DNA of 64,000 nucleotides from an uncultured Desulfobacterium sp. (GCA_900258555.1 LT984857.1:385795-449794); one strand, 5' to 3'; positions 7,587-18,182 are shown, counted from the first letter of the stretch. Numbers and translations are program-made. The notes: generated by a model from the letters alone, not told the origin.

Positions 7587-8540
7587 TTAATTCACGGCCT
7601 GGGGCTGTTTTTTCCACCTTCTGTGCATCCAGACCCACTGCTCGGGGAAACGCCTTATGATCCGTTCATATATATCAGAGATTTTTTGAGTATTTATAAC
7701 CAGGTCATGATCTTTGTTGTCTGTAAAATTCAGATCAATAGGTTCCTGGACTTCTATGTGATAGGTAAACTGGCCGTTCAGTCTAATAAAAATAGGTATT
7801 ATACTGAGGCCATATTTTCTTGCGAGCACAACCGGGCCTACAGCCGTGTGCGCCCACTGGTTGAAAAACTTTACAAATACCCCTTCTACCTTTGTATCCT
7901 GATCAATTAATATGCCCATGGAATAGCCATTACGAATCCCATCAAGAATTTCCCTTGTGTTGGTTTTTCGGGTGATGCTGGTATAACCGGCCTCATTTCG
8001 CGTCTGAACAATCAGCCTGTCAATCCATGGATTATGGTTCGGCGCGCCTATCACCTTTACCTTGTAGCCTTTTTGGGCAAACCATGCCGCCATCAGCTCC
8101 CAGTTTCCAAGGTGGGCGGTCAGAAGAATGGCGGGTTTGCCGTTAGCCAGGACCTGATCCAGGCGATCACAGCCTTCAACAGTAACAATATCCTCCATGC
8201 CGTTTCCAACGATCTGGGGGAGGCGGATGGCATCGGCGGCAAAGATGCCTATGTTTAAAAATACCTCTTTTGAAATCCGTTTGATCTCGCTTAATGACTT
8301 TTCATTACCAAAGGCCATGGTCAGGTGATTTATCATCCTTTTGCGTCTGGACCCTATAAGAAGATATGCGGCCCTTCCGATTCCCCTCATTATCGCTATG
8401 GCAAACCGCCTGGGTATGGCGCGCAGCAGTTTCACAATGAGGCAGACTATGACATAAATTAACCACCGTCTAATCTGCTTTGTGCCTTTTTTTACAGTCA
8501 TTCTTAACGCCTTTCCAACATGTCTCGTGTTATTGCCCAT
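7587..8540 (-). CDS. Lipid A late acyltransferase (LpxL/HtrB family)
   Basis: Membrane-anchored acyltransferase that adds a secondary acyl chain to Kdo2-lipid A. An N-terminal membrane helix (RRWLIYVIVCLIVKLLRAI) is followed by AILLTAHLGNWELMAAW, which holds the catalytic His-x4-Glu motif, and later GILIDQDTKVEGVFVKFF and WVWMHRRWK, the family's conserved tail. I choose the ATG at 8540, which has AGGAGG 13 bases upstream and overlaps the preceding gene by 11 bases; the ATG at 8501, with GAAAGG eight bases upstream, is an equally reasonable start. It is the last gene of the arn operon, linking lipid A acylation with aminoarabinose addition. Confidence 0.85.
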   Translation of the reverse strand: MGNNTRHVGKALRMTVKKGTKQIRRWLIYVIVCLIVKLLRAIPRRFAIAIMRGIGRAAYLLIGSRRKRMINHLTMAFGNEKSLSEIKRISKEVFLNIGIFAADAIRLPQIVGNGMEDIVTVEGCDRLDQVLANGKPAILLTAHLGNWELMAAWFAQKGYKVKVIGAPNHNPWIDRLIVQTRNEAGYTSITRKTNTREILDGIRNGYSMGILIDQDTKVEGVFVKFFNQWAHTAVGPVVLARKYGLSIIPIFIRLNGQFTYHIEVQEPIDLNFTDNKDHDLVINTQKISDIYERIIRRFPEQWVWMHRRWKKQPQAVN

Positions 8541-9552
8541 GTAAACCAGGATGCCTCCTTTTGCGTGTTTCCAGTCTGTAGAGGCCTCCCGCCAGAATAA
8601 CGGCAACAACAAACAAGGCCATTTCTACTATATTTATGCTTAAAATGGAAAGAATCTTTTCAGGATCGAAAACAGAATCTTCCTTGCAGGCCCTTCCACT
8701 GTCAGAAACAGGCCTTGCCTCGACATTAATCCTGTTGTTAGAGATGTTTATTTTTAGGGAGTGAAACATATAATGATCCGGATCATCATCAGACAATGAA
8801 CTCCCGGCGCCCCCGGTTATCGTGTAGGGGATTCCTTGCCATTGTCCGGTAAAAAGGCCTGCAATCCCTGAAGCAAATATGTGGGTGACACGGTATTGCT
8901 GGAAGAGTTTAAGCAGGCCGGCAGCGGATTGTTCGGGCAGACATTCATGGAAGGGTGCACCACGGGGATCAAAAAGGGGTACATGCATAAATACAATCCG
9001 GATGCCGTATCCCTGGGATGAAACTAGTTGATTTTCAAGCCATCTGTTTTGCTCAGGATCAACTCCCTGTCCATTGGCGTCATTCAGGATGATAAACCAG
9101 GTGTTTCCTATTGGAAAAGAATAATACAGGGGGCCGAATATGTCCTGGTAAAGGTTCTCGCCCTTTCCCTTGAGTTCATGTGCCCCGACTACGGTCAACA
9201 GGGGCATGCCCAGATTATCTCTTATCTGCCTCAGAAGATAGCGGTAATCTTCCTTATTACCTGAATGGACGGAGTTGCCTAGACTGACGGCAAAGAGGAT
9301 GTCCGGATCATGATCTATCATTTTCAGCATATTTACAAAGACATTGGCTGTGTCATTACTTTCCCCGAATGCCGAAAAGATAAAATTGTCCGGGTCAGCG
9401 ACATGGATCATTTTTAGATTCCGCTTATTCCATTTTTGACATGGAAGGGGTGAAAAATAGTCCCATACCCCAACCCCAACCATCAAAAGGATTATCAGCG
9501 CCAGGACTGAAGACATGACAGGGAAATCTCTTATGATAACCCCTGTTTTCAT
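8530..9552 (-). CDS. Degenerate calcineurin-like metallophosphoesterase, membrane-anchored
   Basis: The 340-residue protein has one membrane helix near each end (about 13-30 and 310-328) and a periplasmic domain with the layout of calcineurin-like phosphoesterases. Key motifs are altered: the first motif reads FSAFGESND instead of GD-x-H, the second FAVSLGNSVHSG has GN instead of GD, the third VVGAHELKGKG has GAHE instead of GNHE, the fourth keeps His in FMHVPLFDP, and the final GHxH is IFASGIAGLF. Most metal ligands are therefore missing, and the protein may bind rather than cleave its target. It sits between the second ArnT-like gene and the late acyltransferase in the arn operon. A different, unusual metal site cannot be excluded. 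Confidence 0.65.
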   Translation of the reverse strand: MKTGVIIRDFPVMSSVLALIILLMVGVGVWDYFSPLPCQKWNKRNLKMIHVADPDNFIFSAFGESNDTANVFVNMLKMIDHDPDILFAVSLGNSVHSGNKEDYRYLLRQIRDNLGMPLLTVVGAHELKGKGENLYQDIFGPLYYSFPIGNTWFIILNDANGQGVDPEQNRWLENQLVSSQGYGIRIVFMHVPLFDPRGAPFHECLPEQSAAGLLKLFQQYRVTHIFASGIAGLFTGQWQGIPYTITGGAGSSLSDDDPDHYMFHSLKINISNNRINVEARPVSDSGRACKEDSVFDPEKILSILSINIVEMALFVVAVILAGGLYRLETRKRRHPGLHGQ

Positions 9553-9589
9553 GGCCGTTTTCTATCCTGAAATAAATCAGCTTGTTGCG

Positions 9590-11332
9590 TCACGATTCAA
9601 CCTCTTTTTCTATCTTCCAGGCTACAAATTTTTTTGACGTCTTTCTCTCCCAGGGATATGCCTTTTCTGTCAACTCGGGCTTGCCCGCTGCTTCTAGTGC
9701 AGAAAGTAGAGAGGCAAGATCAGAAATATGCTTTTGCTCAGATACCAGGATCTTAGGTTCCGGTCCTGCTGCCAGGAATTTCGCCAGAGAGTCCTGGTTT
9801 TTCACCACCCTCACCGGTCCCTCCATATCCAGGTAGAAAAGGACATTTGGCGACGCATCATGGTAAAAGGCGATTTGCCCCGGTGAAATCCCGGTCATCA
9901 TTGTCTTCAGTCCCATTGCAAAAGGTTTTTCCGTGCGATAGTTATCCAGGGTAAGCTGTTGCCGGAAAAAGATCCCAATAAGTATGGCAGAGGTCAATAT
10001 TACGGCTGTAGTATTGGGTGCGGCCCCGCCGATGACTCCGATGAGATTCGGCCGCACTGCGCATAAGGTCATGGGGACCAGTGCAAATATACCCGATAGG
10101 ACCAGGCCGTATCCGAAACAGTCAGGGACAGACAATGCCAAGGATTTTTCAATCAAGGGCCGGACAAAAGGGACAATAATGAGCAGGATCGCACAAAGGA
10201 TAAAACCGAAATACTGAAGGCCAAGACCCAGCCGTTTCCACCTTTCATCTCCCTTGGAATTTAAAAACACCGAGGTCAGAATCGCACAAAAAGGCAGCAT
10301 GGGAAGGATATAATAACCCCGCCTTGAACCGGAGGCAGTGAAAAAGACAAAGATCAGGGCAGTAAAGTCAATTAACCACCTTGTCCTCTGATCCAGGTGT
10401 TTTCGTTCCTTAAAAAAATTGAGGAGTGCTATTATAACTAGTGGGGACCAGGGCAAAAGCAGTGACGGCAGATAATAGAGATAAATGTAAAAGGGCTCTA
10501 TATGGTCAAATGGGGTGAAGTAACGGAGGATGTTTTCCTTGAATACCAGTGTCAGACCGTTTGCCTGATAGCCTTCACGTGTAAAGGCCGCATACAGTAA
10601 AGGGGCAAGATATATGCAAAGGTTAATGGCCGCGGCCATCAGATGTGGAGGCCTAAACAGTGAAGACAAACGGCGCTCCCGCCCCAGGTCAGCCGACATC
10701 GCTAATACAGGCACCGCCACTGCGGCAAGCCCCTTTGTCTGAGCCCCGGTAAAGCAGATGAGATAAAAGACAAAAAAGGTAAAAAAGTTGTGTCTGTTCT
10801 TATGGGCGCAGTACCAGGCGACGGCCAGCGTAATGGCGGCGAGGTTTTCCATGTCGGCTGTGCCTGTCCTGGCCCAAAAGAGCATGCCGAATGTGGTAAG
10901 CAGTATCCAACCCGCAGTCCTTCCCACCTGCTCCGACCACAGCTTCCGGCCGATAAAGACCGTCGCCCAAATGGCCGAAAGTGCTGAAATTGCGCTTGGG
11001 AGTCTTATCACCAATTCATCCAACCTTCCGGTGAGCGCGGAGACAATTGCTATTAACCAGTAGCTTAACAGGGGCTTGTCAAAGTAAGGCTCTCCGTTGA
11101 TGGCAGGATGAAAAAAGTTCCCTGCAGCGAGCATCTGCCTTGTGACCTCGGCCCAGCGGCCCTCACAGGTCCAAAGAGCCCTGTCGCCAAGCCCATAGAA
11201 TAATAGTACCAATGCTGCTGTCCATAACACCATGTCAGCGGTTTTGACACCCGCAGACGTGGAATTAATCCCATCCTGCGGCATATTCCGGGCTGAGCAA
11301 AGGCCGGCTAAAACCGTGCGAACACAAAACAT
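9590..11332 (-). CDS. ArnT-like GT-C glycosyltransferase (second in operon)
   Basis: The 580-residue integral membrane protein has about 11-12 hydrophobic helices and the ArnT/PMT fold. The first periplasmic loop reads ALWTCEGRWAEV, followed by PYFDKPLLSYWL, aligning with the DE-x-RYAEI and YFEKP-x2-GYW of ArnT; the first acidic residue of the pair is Cys here. Such enzymes transfer a sugar from undecaprenyl phosphate to an envelope acceptor on the periplasmic face. It overlaps the bona fide arnT by 25 bases, so the two are translated together. A start at the ATG at 11284 is also possible. The substrate is unknown; the loop change suggests a donor or acceptor different from ArnT's. Confidence 0.75.
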   Translation of the reverse strand: MFCVRTVLAGLCSARNMPQDGINSTSAGVKTADMVLWTAALVLLFYGLGDRALWTCEGRWAEVTRQMLAAGNFFHPAINGEPYFDKPLLSYWLIAIVSALTGRLDELVIRLPSAISALSAIWATVFIGRKLWSEQVGRTAGWILLTTFGMLFWARTGTADMENLAAITLAVAWYCAHKNRHNFFTFFVFYLICFTGAQTKGLAAVAVPVLAMSADLGRERRLSSLFRPPHLMAAAINLCIYLAPLLYAAFTREGYQANGLTLVFKENILRYFTPFDHIEPFYIYLYYLPSLLLPWSPLVIIALLNFFKERKHLDQRTRWLIDFTALIFVFFTASGSRRGYYILPMLPFCAILTSVFLNSKGDERWKRLGLGLQYFGFILCAILLIIVPFVRPLIEKSLALSVPDCFGYGLVLSGIFALVPMTLCAVRPNLIGVIGGAAPNTTAVILTSAILIGIFFRQQLTLDNYRTEKPFAMGLKTMMTGISPGQIAFYHDASPNVLFYLDMEGPVRVVKNQDSLAKFLAAGPEPKILVSEQKHISDLASLLSALEAAGKPELTEKAYPWERKTSKKFVAWKIEKEVES

Positions 11333-12957
11333 GGACCGATATCCTCAATAAGTGGTTTGGGAATTTTGTCCCTGTACTTCAAATACCTTCTGGTCTGTGT
11401 AATTATGGTCACAGGTTGTTTTTTCGATACCTCGTTGATCAAGGCATTTAGCCGGTCAATGGTCAAAAGTCTGTACCCTGAATCATCATAGTCCAGACCG
11501 TATTGGAACTCACCGGCATGCTCAAGCAGGTATATGCCATTGCGCTTATAAGTCCAGCATACATGGTGCGACATATTACAGTCCGATACTATGAACCCAT
11601 CAGCAGGGATATCCTTTTGATGGCTCAGCAGAAAACCTTGGGGCGCCAATTTTGCGATTGCCTTATCTGGGATCACAAAGTGAGCGCAAAAAAGTATTAA
11701 TACCTGGGCCGCTGCATAAGAAATGAGACGTTTATTGATATCTGTTTTTTTCGAGGAAATGAATATAATCATGGCGGAAATCAGAACCGCTGATGCTGCC
11801 GACATCCATTTCCACCCTTCGGCATGTTGGTATAGAATAAGACCTGCAGGCCGTATCACCTGCACAACAATAAGCGTCAGTGCCGTGATTGAGATCAAGG
11901 CGGCAAAGACCAGCGCGCCCAGATTAACCGCCCGGACTCTTCCCTGTTGTAGATAATTTCTGACCCCGATCATAATGAATATTGCAAAAGGGGGAAAACA
12001 TGGCAGTATGTAAGTCCCGAGCTTGCCCGATGAAAGGGAAAAAAATACAAAGGGGAATACAAACCAGCAGATGAGAAACCTTATGAAAGAGTCTTTTATC
12101 CGTATCTCTTTTATCCATAATACAGCGGATGGCAGCAACATTGTCAATGGCATGGCCCCCACAATCATAACCGGGATAAAAAACCAGAACGGATGGGGAT
12201 GCTGGGCTGCGCTGGAGAGAAACCTCCTGACATGCTCTTCCCAGAAAAAGTAATTCCAGAAATCAGGCTCTTTCAGGTGTATAGCAACCGCCCACGGCAC
12301 TGAAACGAGGACCGCGGCCACAATCGGCAGCCAGGCAATCTTAAAGAGCTCCTTCCACCTGCCTTCCCATATCATAAAGGGCACAATCGCCGCCACCGGC
12401 ACTGCAAAGGCGACAAATCCCTTGGTCAAAAAGCCAAACCCGCAGACAGCCCCAAACAGGGCAAAAAGTGCCGTCCTTTTTTTCCTGTGTGCCTCTGTAT
12501 GGGCAAGAAAGAATAAAACCATGGACATGGTTGTGAACATGGAAAATACGCTGTCCAGCACATTGTAGACTCCTACGGCGCAGACCTCTACACAGGTGAT
12601 AAACGCGATTGCCGCGGAAAGTCCCACAGAATCAGGCTCATCTAATGAGAACTTTCTTACAAAGAAAAATATGAAAAGCGCGGATATCCCGACAGATATG
12701 GCTGATGGAAGGCGAACGGCAAATGGGTTTTCCCCGAAGAGTTTAATCGCCAAGGCGTTCAGCCAATAGCCCAGGACGGGCTTTTCAAAATAGCGCACAC
12801 CGTCCAACCTTGGAACGATCCAGTCGCCCGTTGCGATCATCTCCCGCGGGATCTCGGCGTAGCGGGACTCATCACGAATAAAGAGGGGACGCATGCCCAG
12901 GGGGATAATGTAGATGAGTAAAAAACAAAAAACTGCCAGGATGTAACCCTTTTTCAT
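11308..12957 (-). CDS. arnT: Undecaprenyl phosphate-aminoarabinose:lipid A transferase
   Basis: The 549-residue GT-C membrane enzyme transfers 4-amino-4-deoxy-L-arabinose from undecaprenyl phosphate to lipid A phosphates on the periplasmic face, lowering affinity for cationic peptides. The loop RDESRYAEIPREMIATGDW and RYFEKPVLGYWLNAL carry the conserved acidic pair, and EPDFWNYFFWEEHVRRF plus PHPFWFFIPV match ArnT closely along the length. The size is that of the enteric enzyme (550 residues). It starts one codon after the arnD stop and is the fifth gene of the arnBCADT order, which strongly supports the assignment. Confidence 0.88.
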   Translation of the reverse strand: MKKGYILAVFCFLLIYIIPLGMRPLFIRDESRYAEIPREMIATGDWIVPRLDGVRYFEKPVLGYWLNALAIKLFGENPFAVRLPSAISVGISALFIFFFVRKFSLDEPDSVGLSAAIAFITCVEVCAVGVYNVLDSVFSMFTTMSMVLFFLAHTEAHRKKRTALFALFGAVCGFGFLTKGFVAFAVPVAAIVPFMIWEGRWKELFKIAWLPIVAAVLVSVPWAVAIHLKEPDFWNYFFWEEHVRRFLSSAAQHPHPFWFFIPVMIVGAMPLTMLLPSAVLWIKEIRIKDSFIRFLICWFVFPFVFFSLSSGKLGTYILPCFPPFAIFIMIGVRNYLQQGRVRAVNLGALVFAALISITALTLIVVQVIRPAGLILYQHAEGWKWMSAASAVLISAMIIFISSKKTDINKRLISYAAAQVLILFCAHFVIPDKAIAKLAPQGFLLSHQKDIPADGFIVSDCNMSHHVCWTYKRNGIYLLEHAGEFQYGLDYDDSGYRLLTIDRLNALINEVSKKQPVTIITQTRRYLKYRDKIPKPLIEDIGPCFVFARF

Positions 12958-12960
12958 AAC

Positions 12961-13869
12961 CTAATTCATTTCCCGTGAAATATGTGCAGAGGCCTGGCAG
13001 GCGACCCAACCCTCGCGGCCGGGGATTTCCCTTTGTAAAATTGCTGAATTTCCGATTCTATCCGACGATTCAAGCAGACTGCCCAAGGGCCTAAAAGACA
13101 CACCCAATGACCGGGCGGCAGTTATAAAGCGCCCAAACATTTTCTGACAGGAAATGCCCTCGACCTCTGCGTGTATGGTCAGGACATTGGGCCTGTCCTG
13201 GTCGAGGAGGGACAGGATATAATCATTGTAGTTTTCATCTGATAAACCGTTGTGTCCGATCACCTCGTCATAGGTGGGCAGTGTCACCGGAATCTGGGGT
13301 TGCCTGAGCGCCGCTCCGTTTACAACAGGCAGGAAGACGGTCTTTCCACGGCAGTCACTGTTGTAGACAAATGGAAAGCCGGCCTTTGACTGGAGGACGA
13401 GATCGTTACACTTCCATCCAGGTACTGCGGAACATGTCGGAGGCCGACCTATGATATCAGTCAATGCGTCAAGGCCCTGCCTTATGGAGGAGTAGATCTC
13501 AAGCGACGACATCCTGTCTATTGCCGCCTGCCATTTGTAGTGATCCCATGCATGAAGCCCTATTTCATGTCCGTCCGCCGCTGTGTTTCTAAGGACATGG
13601 CCAAGCCTCCTGCCTATATTCGGCCCAGGGCCCAATGTCCCTTTGAAAATAATGTCCCAGCCATAGAGGCCGGCGGATCTGCTGCGTAACATCTTCCAGA
13701 AAAAGGCGGGTCTAATTAAGCGCATGACATGTCTGCCCATGTTATCCGGGCCGACTGAAAAAAAGAAGGTCGCCAGGATATTGTTGTCTCCAAGGAGTCG
13801 CAACAGATTGGGTACACCGTCCCTGGTTCCCCTGTAAGTATCTACGTCAATTCTAAGCCCTATGATCAT
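12961..13869 (-). CDS. arnD: 4-deoxy-4-formamido-L-arabinose-phosphoundecaprenol deformylase
   Basis: NodB-type polysaccharide deacetylase that removes the formyl group from undecaprenyl-phosphate-linked formamido-arabinose in the inner membrane, committing it to export. [20 protein letters not shown] at the start carries the metal-binding Asp, [12 protein letters not shown] and [15 protein letters not shown] supply the paired His and further family residues, and LTIHAEVEG the last catalytic His. The ATG at 13869 gives 302 residues, the family's normal length, and overlaps the arnA stop as ATGA; a longer open frame upstream lies inside arnA and is not used. Fourth gene of the arn operon. Confidence 0.9.
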   Translation of the reverse strand: MIIGLRIDVDTYRGTRDGVPNLLRLLGDNNILATFFFSVGPDNMGRHVMRLIRPAFFWKMLRSRSAGLYGWDIIFKGTLGPGPNIGRRLGHVLRNTAADGHEIGLHAWDHYKWQAAIDRMSSLEIYSSIRQGLDALTDIIGRPPTCSAVPGWKCNDLVLQSKAGFPFVYNSDCRGKTVFLPVVNGAALRQPQIPVTLPTYDEVIGHNGLSDENYNDYILSLLDQDRPNVLTIHAEVEGISCQKMFGRFITAARSLGVSFRPLGSLLESSDRIGNSAILQREIPGREGWVACQASAHISREMN

Positions 13870-15935
13870 GTAGTGCTTCCGGTGCTCAGGAGCATTTTTA
13901 AAAATGACGCAAACTCCTTGTTGTCCTGGCTTTCGCAGGCCACATCCGGCCTTTCGCACCGTAAGGCCTCCTTGAGAAAGAAATCCAGGGTCTGCTCTAC
14001 TGAGTGCTCCATCGCTACGGTAGGACTCCAGTTCAACAATCTCATTGCGTTTCGGATGCTGGGCCTCCTGTGCTGTACATCCTGATATCCCTTACCGTAG
14101 TAAGACATGCTCTCAACCTCTTTATATCCCGCAAATGGGGGAAAATTTGACCTGAGCGGATGGACCTGAAATTTTGCAACCAGCATTTCAGCCAGTTCCC
14201 TGATGCTGAGCTCGTTTGTCGGATTTCCAATGTTGATTATCTGTCCGTTACAAACCCCGCCCTTATTCTCTATTATGCGAAAAAGGCACTCCACTCCGTC
14301 GCTCACGTCCGTAAAACATCTCTTCTGCCTGCCGCCGTCAATGAGCTGGATTGGGGTCCCTTCCACCAGGTTCAAAATCAGTTGTGTAATGGCCCGCGAG
14401 CTCCCGATGCGCGCAGAGGTAAGGCTGTCAAGCCTGGGGCCGATCCAATTGAAGGGCCGGAACAGGGTAAACTCAAGACCATGCTGATGACCATATGCCC
14501 ATATAACCCTGTCCAGCAGTTGCTTGGAACAGGAATATATCCATCTCTGCATACGTATGGGGCCAAGGACCAGCCTGGAATGGTCTTCATTGAATTCATC
14601 TTCCTCGCACATACCATAGACTTCAGAGGTTGAGGGAAAGATGATCCTTTTGTTGTATTTCACGCAATAGCGCACCACCCTGAGGTTTTCCTCGAAATCC
14701 AGCTCAAACACCCTTAAGGGATTGCGTGTATATTCTATGGGTGTGGCAATAGCGACCAGAGGCAGGACGATATCGCACTTTCTGATGTGATATTCTATCC
14801 ATTCGCGGTGTATTGATATGTCACCCTCATCAAAATGAAACCCCGGCCTGTCTACAAAACGACCAATACTGTCTGCGTTGAGATCCATGCCGTGGACCTC
14901 GTATCTGTTGCTTTCAAGAAGGCGCTCGCTCAAGGCATTGCCGATGAATCCGTTTACACCCAGGATCAGGACACTCTTCTTTTCTACAGGAGTAAACCTT
15001 TCCACACGCCTGCCAAGGATCATGCCGGGGACAAGGCCGAGCTCCCTGGCAAGCTGTGCTCCTGTCATATACACCCCGCCTTCAATCTGTCCGAAATCCA
15101 CCCTCACAGCCCCTCTTCCGCAGACGATTACCAGAGGGTCTGCCGTCAGGACTGCGCCGGGGCTTAACACCGGGTTGTCATCTTCTGTTTCACTTTCACT
15201 GACAGCCCATACCAGGTATTTCCGGTCCCCCGCGTGACTGAATGCGCCAGGATAGGGTCTGGTGACTGCACGGACAAGATCCCTTATCTCCTGCGCAGAG
15301 CGTCTCCAGTCTATCTTGCCGTCTTCCGGACCACGGCCTCCGTAATAACTTGCCTGTGAATGATCCTGGGGCTGTCTTGGGGCTGCACCCTTCTTTATTA
15401 AGGGCAGGACCTCATCCAGCATGACGGAAGAGGCCTGGGCCGCCTTCCGGTGAAGAGACCTGGCAGTGTCATCAGCCGATATCATTATCTTTTTCTGGGC
15501 GACGATATCGCCGTCATCGGGCCGCGGGGTCATGTAATGAAGCGTCACCCCGGTTTCCTCTTCACCGTTTACCAGCACCCAGTTGATCGGACAGCGGCCG
15601 CGATACCTGGGCAGAAGCGAGCCGTGGAGATTCAGGCATCCGACAGGGGGGATATTAAGGATCTCTTTCTTCACCATGTTGCGATAATAAAAGGAAAATA
15701 TGATATCAGGCGCAATATCCCTGATCTTTTGGACCCAGATGGGATGATTGATATCCTCCGGCGCAAATACCGGGATGCCCCTGGATGCGGCAAGCTCGGA
15801 GACGGAATCAAACCAGATGGTTTCACCCGGATCTTCCGTGTGGGTAAAGACTGCTGCGATCTCAAAGCCGTTTCTTAAAAGGGCCTCGATACCGATGCAG
15901 CCGATGTTGTGATAGGCCAGGACAATAGCTTTCAT
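13866..15935 (-). CDS. arnA: Bifunctional UDP-L-Ara4N formyltransferase / UDP-glucuronate decarboxylase
   Basis: The 689-residue fusion has an N-terminal formyltransferase domain (about 1-305), with [19 protein letters not shown] and the [13 protein letters not shown] motif for formyl-tetrahydrofolate-dependent formylation, and a C-terminal short-chain dehydrogenase domain (about 315-660) that oxidatively decarboxylates UDP-glucuronate, with the NAD motif [11 protein letters not shown], Ser in FPSTSEVYG and the Tyr-x3-Lys pair in [11 protein letters not shown]. Both activities act in the cytoplasm on either side of ArnB. About 30 residues longer than the enteric ArnA, at the C-terminus. It begins 26 bases after arnC and overlaps arnD by ATGA. 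Confidence 0.92.
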   Translation of the reverse strand: MKAIVLAYHNIGCIGIEALLRNGFEIAAVFTHTEDPGETIWFDSVSELAASRGIPVFAPEDINHPIWVQKIRDIAPDIIFSFYYRNMVKKEILNIPPVGCLNLHGSLLPRYRGRCPINWVLVNGEEETGVTLHYMTPRPDDGDIVAQKKIMISADDTARSLHRKAAQASSVMLDEVLPLIKKGAAPRQPQDHSQASYYGGRGPEDGKIDWRRSAQEIRDLVRAVTRPYPGAFSHAGDRKYLVWAVSESETEDDNPVLSPGAVLTADPLVIVCGRGAVRVDFGQIEGGVYMTGAQLARELGLVPGMILGRRVERFTPVEKKSVLILGVNGFIGNALSERLLESNRYEVHGMDLNADSIGRFVDRPGFHFDEGDISIHREWIEYHIRKCDIVLPLVAIATPIEYTRNPLRVFELDFEENLRVVRYCVKYNKRIIFPSTSEVYGMCEEDEFNEDHSRLVLGPIRMQRWIYSCSKQLLDRVIWAYGHQHGLEFTLFRPFNWIGPRLDSLTSARIGSSRAITQLILNLVEGTPIQLIDGGRQKRCFTDVSDGVECLFRIIENKGGVCNGQIINIGNPTNELSIRELAEMLVAKFQVHPLRSNFPPFAGYKEVESMSYYGKGYQDVQHRRPSIRNAMRLLNWSPTVAMEHSVEQTLDFFLKEALRCERPDVACESQDNKEFASFLKMLLSTGSTT

Positions 15936-15961
15936 CTGTCATACCCCCGTATTTGGTCAGA

Positions 15962-16966
15962 TCAGGCGGACCTGCGGCTTTTGTTGTTCAATAATTCAAG
16001 GCTTGAACCCTGTTTCTGTATGCCTCTTCCCAATACCTGCTGAACGAAATATCTGGGACGGGCCCTTACGTCTTTGTAGATCCGGCCGATGTATTCACCC
16101 ATCAATCCCATACCGATGAACTGGGCACCGATAAATATGAAAAGAATCGCAAAAAGGGTGAAGACACCCTGGGCTGACCAGCGCGGACCGTATATGAGCC
16201 TCATAAGGAAGAGAAATGCGCCGAAGCCCATGCCTGTGATGGATATGACAGCGCCTATCACACTCAACAGACGCAGTGGGAATGTGGTCATGCTGGTCAT
16301 GAGATCGAACTGGAGGTTGACAAGCTTCCACAGACTATACTTTGATTTTCCATTGGAACGCTTGTCATGCCTGACCTCGATCTCTGTGGTGTTTCTGGCA
16401 AAGCTGTTGGCAAGTATCGGGATAAATGTGCTCCGCTCATGACACATCAGCATGGCGTCCACAACATGCCTGCGGTAAGATCTAAGCATACACCCGTAAT
16501 CGTGCATCATAACGCCTGTGGCCTTCTGCACGGTCTTGTTGACCAGAAAAGAACTTAGCTTACGGAAAATGGTATCGGCCCTGTTCAGCCGCACGCTTCC
16601 GACCACATCAAATCCCTTTTCGATTTCATTTATCAGTTTGGGGATCTCTTCAGGCGGGTTTTGCAAGTCTGCATCAAGTGTAACAATGACTTCGCCCTTT
16701 GACTCTTCAAACCCTGCCATCACAGCCGCGTGCTGGCCGTAGTTCCTGTTCAGAAACACGCCTATGACCTTTCCCTGGTTTTCAAAGACCGCATTTGAAA
16801 TTATCTCCGGAGATCTGTCGCGGCTGCCGTCGTCTACAAGGATAAGCTCGTATGGCCTTTCAATGCTGTTGCACACCAAAAGGCACTTGCAGATCAGTTC
16901 ATCCAGGTTTTCCTGCTCATTATATACAGGGACAACAACTGATAAGTACGGGCCGTTTTTTGTCAT
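15962..16966 (-). CDS. arnC: Undecaprenyl-phosphate 4-deoxy-4-formamido-L-arabinose transferase
   Basis: The 334-residue family 2 glycosyltransferase has an N-terminal catalytic domain ([17 protein letters not shown], then [10 protein letters not shown] and the DxD-type [16 protein letters not shown]) and two C-terminal membrane helices (about 230-255 and 265-290). It loads UDP-formamido-arabinose onto undecaprenyl phosphate at the cytoplasmic face. AAGGAGG lies seven bases before the ATG, within the 3' end of arnB, and the genes overlap by four bases. Its place between arnB and arnA matches the enteric order; by itself the sequence would also fit other undecaprenyl-phosphate GT2 enzymes. Confidence 0.9.
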   Translation of the reverse strand: MTKNGPYLSVVVPVYNEQENLDELICKCLLVCNSIERPYELILVDDGSRDRSPEIISNAVFENQGKVIGVFLNRNYGQHAAVMAGFEESKGEVIVTLDADLQNPPEEIPKLINEIEKGFDVVGSVRLNRADTIFRKLSSFLVNKTVQKATGVMMHDYGCMLRSYRRHVVDAMLMCHERSTFIPILANSFARNTTEIEVRHDKRSNGKSKYSLWKLVNLQFDLMTSMTTFPLRLLSVIGAVISITGMGFGAFLFLMRLIYGPRWSAQGVFTLFAILFIFIGAQFIGMGLMGEYIGRIYKDVRARPRYFVQQVLGRGIQKQGSSLELLNNKSRRSA

Positions 16967-18111
16967 ACCAGCACCTCCTTTATGGTTTTAACCACATCGT
17001 CCACATCATCGTCCGTCATGTCCGGGAAAAGCGGCAAAGAGCATATCCTGTCGGAATTCCATTCAGTATAGGGCAGCATGCCGCGACGCATACCCATATG
17101 CTCCGTGTAATACCTCTGAAGATGCACGGCCAGGAAGTGGATGCCTGTGCCGATATTTCTCTGCTTCATTCTCTCCATGAATTCATCCCTGCCAAGGCCT
17201 GCCCTTTCAGTGTTAAGGCGGATGATGAACAGGTGCCAGGAGTGTTTTATGGGATAAGGTGGGTCTGCAAGGGGCAGGATTTCATCTATCTCTGAGAGCC
17301 GCTCGCGGTATCTCATCGCAAGCTCGGTCCTCTTTGCGTTAAACTGATCTACGCGCGCAAGCTGGCTCAGCCCAAGGGCTGCCGAGATGTCCGTCAAATT
17401 ATACTTGTAGCCCGGCTCCAGGACCTGGGCCTGGGGTGAGCGGCCCTGCATGTCCCTGTCATAGGCGTCCACGCCGAGGCCGTGAAACTTAAGCCTGCGA
17501 ATACGATCAAGCAGCCCCTGATCATTGGAGCAGAACATGCCCCCTTCGCCTGTTGTAATATTCTTGATCGGGTGAAAGGAGAATATGGAAGTACCCTCCC
17601 TGCCTACACGCACACCCCTGTATTCCGTACCCACTGCATGGGCCGCATCCTCTACAAGCATGAGTCCTTTTTCCGCGGCCATCTTGCGGATAGGCCCCAT
17701 ATCCGCTGCTGAGCCTGCAAAGTGCACCGGGATGATAAGCCTTGTGCGGTCGCTCAGGCACGGTTTTATGGTATCGGATGATACCATCAGTGTGTCCCTG
17801 TCAATATCGGCGAATACGGGGGTTGCGCCTGCAAGGACGATCAGGTTTACGGTCGAAACCCAGGTCATGGAGGGCGTTATCACCTCATCTCCCGGCCCGA
17901 TGCCGAGGGCCTGCAACACTAAGTGCATCCCCGCCGTGGCTGAGGTGAGCGCAACTGAGCCGGGGCAGCCTATGTAATCTGAAAATCTATTTTCAAACTC
18001 CGCTGCCTTTTGGCCTGTGGTGACCCACTTGGAGCGGAGAACATCACAGACTGCTGCTATATCTGCGTCAGAAATCGCAGGACGTGAAAAAGGTAGAAAC
18101 GTTTTTCTCAT
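16963..18111 (-). CDS. arnB: UDP-4-amino-4-deoxy-L-arabinose aminotransferase
   Basis: The 382-residue PLP enzyme of the DegT/DnrJ/EryC1 family uses glutamate to aminate the UDP-4-keto sugar made by ArnA. The cofactor lysine lies in [15 protein letters not shown], with [12 protein letters not shown] forming the ring-stacking part of the site. Its length matches the enteric ArnB (about 380). It is the first arn gene after a 226-base gap that carries a palindrome and repeats, so the operon promoter is probably there. Confidence 0.9.
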   Translation of the reverse strand: MRKTFLPFSRPAISDADIAAVCDVLRSKWVTTGQKAAEFENRFSDYIGCPGSVALTSATAGMHLVLQALGIGPGDEVITPSMTWVSTVNLIVLAGATPVFADIDRDTLMVSSDTIKPCLSDRTRLIIPVHFAGSAADMGPIRKMAAEKGLMLVEDAAHAVGTEYRGVRVGREGTSIFSFHPIKNITTGEGGMFCSNDQGLLDRIRRLKFHGLGVDAYDRDMQGRSPQAQVLEPGYKYNLTDISAALGLSQLARVDQFNAKRTELAMRYRERLSEIDEILPLADPPYPIKHSWHLFIIRLNTERAGLGRDEFMERMKQRNIGTGIHFLAVHLQRYYTEHMGMRRGMLPYTEWNSDRICSLPLFPDMTDDDVDDVVKTIKEVLV

Positions 18112-18182
18112 GATTAACCCGCTATCTTACATCATAGAGTCAGCGTGAAACCTCAATGCCGACCAACTCCCGCCCGATCCGT

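Noticed and set aside
7576-7602. Short inverted repeat AGGCC/GGCCT between convergent corA and the acyltransferase gene
   Set aside because: The five-base stem has no T run on either side; too weak to call a terminator.
13870-13959. N-terminal extension of arnD into arnA
   Set aside because: The extra 30 residues lack similarity to ArnD, and the ATG at 13869 overlaps the arnA stop as ATGA, the usual coupled arrangement in this operon.
14160-14633. Plus-strand open frame inside arnA
   Set aside because: It lies wholly within the dehydrogenase domain of arnA, which is continuous and conserved; the composition is that of a shadow frame.
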